A DNA stretch of 64,000 nucleotides from Pseudomonas campi (GTDB lineage Bacteria; Pseudomonadota; Gammaproteobacteria; Pseudomonadales; Pseudomonadaceae), in assembly GCF_013200955.2 (NCBI RefSeq), contig NZ_CP053697.2, positions 1,674,001-1,738,000 of the forward strand. The letters run 5' to 3'. This document shows positions 62,856 through 64,000 of this stretch, in pieces. A model generated the notes under the pieces. The model ran no database searches, had not been told where the DNA came from, and saw only the letters and a program-made list of their open reading frames with translations. Positions within the stretch are counted from its first letter, which is position 1. Each line of letters starts with the position of its first letter. The translations under genes were made by a program, and so were the position numbers.

Positions 62856-63633
62856 GCAAGAATCTACTGCGCGCACCCTTACCGTTGCGCTGCTGGTGTG
62901 CCTGGTGTGCTCGGTGTTTGTCGCCGGCGCAGCCGTGGCGCTGAAGCCGACCCAGGTGGAAAACCGCCAGCTGGACAAACAACGCAGCATCCTGGCGATT
63001 GCCGGTTTGGGTGCGGCCGACATGTCGGCCAAGCAGATCAAGGCGCTGTACGCCGAACGCATCAAGGCGCGGGTGGTTGACCTGCAGACTGGTGCCTTCA
63101 GCGACGCTCAGGATGCGGCCAGCTTCGACCCGCTCAAGGCGGCCAAGGATCCGGCATTGTCCGATGCGCTCCAAGGCGAGCAGGACATCGCTTCGATCAA
63201 GCGCCGCGAGCGTTTCTCCACCGTGTATATGGTGGAAACCGACGGTAAGCTCGACACCCTCATCCTGCCGGTGCGTGGTTATGGCCTGTGGTCGACCCTG
63301 TACGGCTTCATGGCGCTCAAGGGCGATCTGAACACCGTGGTCGGCTTCGGCTTCTACCAGCACGGCGAGACCCCGGGTCTCGGTGGCGAGGTGGACAATC
63401 CGAAGTGGAAGGCCCTCTGGCAAGGCAAGACTCTGTTCGATGAGCAGGGCGCACTGGCCGTGGAAATCATCAAGGGCAGCGTCGATCCGCAGTCCGCCAA
63501 GGCCACGCACCAGGTCGATGGCCTGGCGGGTGCGACCTTGACCAGTCAGGGCGTCAACAACCTGCTGCATTTCTGGCTGGGTGAGAGCGGCTTCGGTCCG
63601 TTCCTGACCAAACTGCACAAAGGGGAGGCATAA
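62848..63633 (+). CDS. nqrC: Na+-NQR subunit C
   Basis: A 261-residue subunit with one N-terminal membrane helix ([20 protein letters not shown]) and a periplasmic FMN domain. The covalent FMN threonine is in the motif [13 protein letters not shown] near residue 230. The ATG at 62848 overlaps the end of nqrB. Followed by nqrD after two bases. Confidence 0.96.
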   Translation: MAKQESTARTLTVALLVCLVCSVFVAGAAVALKPTQVENRQLDKQRSILAIAGLGAADMSAKQIKALYAERIKARVVDLQTGAFSDAQDAASFDPLKAAKDPALSDALQGEQDIASIKRRERFSTVYMVETDGKLDTLILPVRGYGLWSTLYGFMALKGDLNTVVGFGFYQHGETPGLGGEVDNPKWKALWQGKTLFDEQGALAVEIIKGSVDPQSAKATHQVDGLAGATLTSQGVNNLLHFWLGESGFGPFLTKLHKGEA

Positions 63634-63635
63634 GC

Positions 63636-64000
63636 ATGTCGCAACCCACGATCAAGAGCGTGTTGCTCGACCCGATCTTTCACAACAACCCCATCGGCCT
63701 GCAGATTCTCGGGATCTGCTCGGCGCTGGCGGTCACCTCCAACCTCAAGACCGCACTGGTGATGTCGATTGCGCTGACCCTGGTGACCGGGTTCTCCAAC
63801 CTGTTCATCTCGATGATTCGCAGCCAGATCCCCAGCTCGATCCGCATGATCGTGCAGATGGTGATCATCGCCTCGCTGGTGATCGTGGTCGATCAGGTGC
63901 TCAAGGCCTATGCCTTCAGCCTGGCCAAGCAGCTGTCGGTGTTCGTCGGCCTGATCATCACCAACTGCATCGTCATGGGACGTGCCGAGGCGTTTGCCAT
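63636..64000 (+). CDS. nqrD: Na+-NQR subunit D (5' part only)
   Basis: The first 121 codons of an integral membrane subunit; the gene runs past the window end. It begins [20 protein letters not shown] and has at least three helices, including the conserved [15 protein letters not shown] segment, where a cysteine helps ligate the intramembrane iron centre shared with NqrE. GGGGAGG precedes the ATG. nqrE and nqrF are expected downstream. Confidence 0.94.
   Translation, partial: MSQPTIKSVLLDPIFHNNPIGLQILGICSALAVTSNLKTALVMSIALTLVTGFSNLFISMIRSQIPSSIRMIVQMVIIASLVIVVDQVLKAYAFSLAKQLSVFVGLIITNCIVMGRAEAFA

Overview
The window is a chromosomal segment of a Pseudomonas sensu lato species. The evidence is the GC-rich, strongly GC3-biased coding sequence and a set of recognisable Pseudomonas genes: argR-aruCFGDBE, rsmA/csrA, amrZ, psrA, fadBA, lexA-sulA and nqr. 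Gene order resembles two blocks I remember from P. aeruginosa PAO1, roughly PA0893-PA0913 and PA3031-PA2999, joined here near 19-21 kb. That comparison is from memory and was not computed. Nearly everything is core genome. I see no prophage, insertion sequence with a transposase, CRISPR array or secretion island.

Layout. 1-10.6 kb: the end of argR, a membrane diguanylate cyclase, then the arginine succinyltransferase (AST) operon aruC-F-G-D-B-(small acidic protein)-aruE, with two ArgR half-sites before aruC. 10.8-15.1 kb: alaS, lysC and csrA/rsmA. 15.2-15.7 kb: tRNA-Ser(GCT) and three tRNA-Arg(ACG) genes in perfect 149-bp tandem repeats. 15.7-20.5 kb: a DUF4124 protein, mgtE, amrZ with a plausible AlgU promoter, a GNAT acetyltransferase, tRNA-Arg(CCT), a hypothetical gene and ogt. 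20.8-23.7 kb: tRNA-Pro(CGG), a small lipoprotein, mobA and moaB-moeA. 23.7-30.6 kb: an AraC-type regulator divergent from a run of alkyl-DHAP-synthase-like flavoprotein, GlpD-like dehydrogenase, FGGY kinase and YegS-like lipid kinase. 30.8-38.6 kb: cheV, a MOSC protein, slt, uup, a Cys-motif protein, a universal stress protein and a small membrane protein. 38.9-46.4 kb: fadBA, a DUF1653 protein, topA and two small genes. 46.5-51.5 kb: the sulA-lexA SOS operon divergent from psrA, then an L,D-transpeptidase, nagZ, a methylthioinosine phosphorylase and csiV. 51.7-64 kb: mfd, an APC permease, an extended GAPDH, a fatty-acid-hydroxylase/Mpo1-like pair, a chalcone-isomerase-like protein and the start of nqrABCD, cut by the window end.

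Functional threads: arginine catabolism with its regulator; fatty-acid beta-oxidation with the PsrA sensor-repressor nearby (matching operators at psrA and a one-mismatch site at fadBA); SOS response; peptidoglycan turnover (slt, L,D-transpeptidase, nagZ); and global lifestyle regulators (RsmA, AmrZ, a diguanylate cyclase).

The most unusual structure is a family of four dispersed hairpin elements (9472-9613, 30606-30747, 45906-46103, 51540-51681). Three are exactly 142 bp and the fourth carries a 56-bp insert. Each folds as one long symmetric hairpin with 18-bp outer arms, a 10-bp middle stem and a conserved apical TTTAC-N5-GTAAA. The arm sequences differ between copies but change together so that pairing is kept. 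Every copy sits at or within a few bases of a stop codon; one supplies the mfd stop codon and another supplies the aruE leader.
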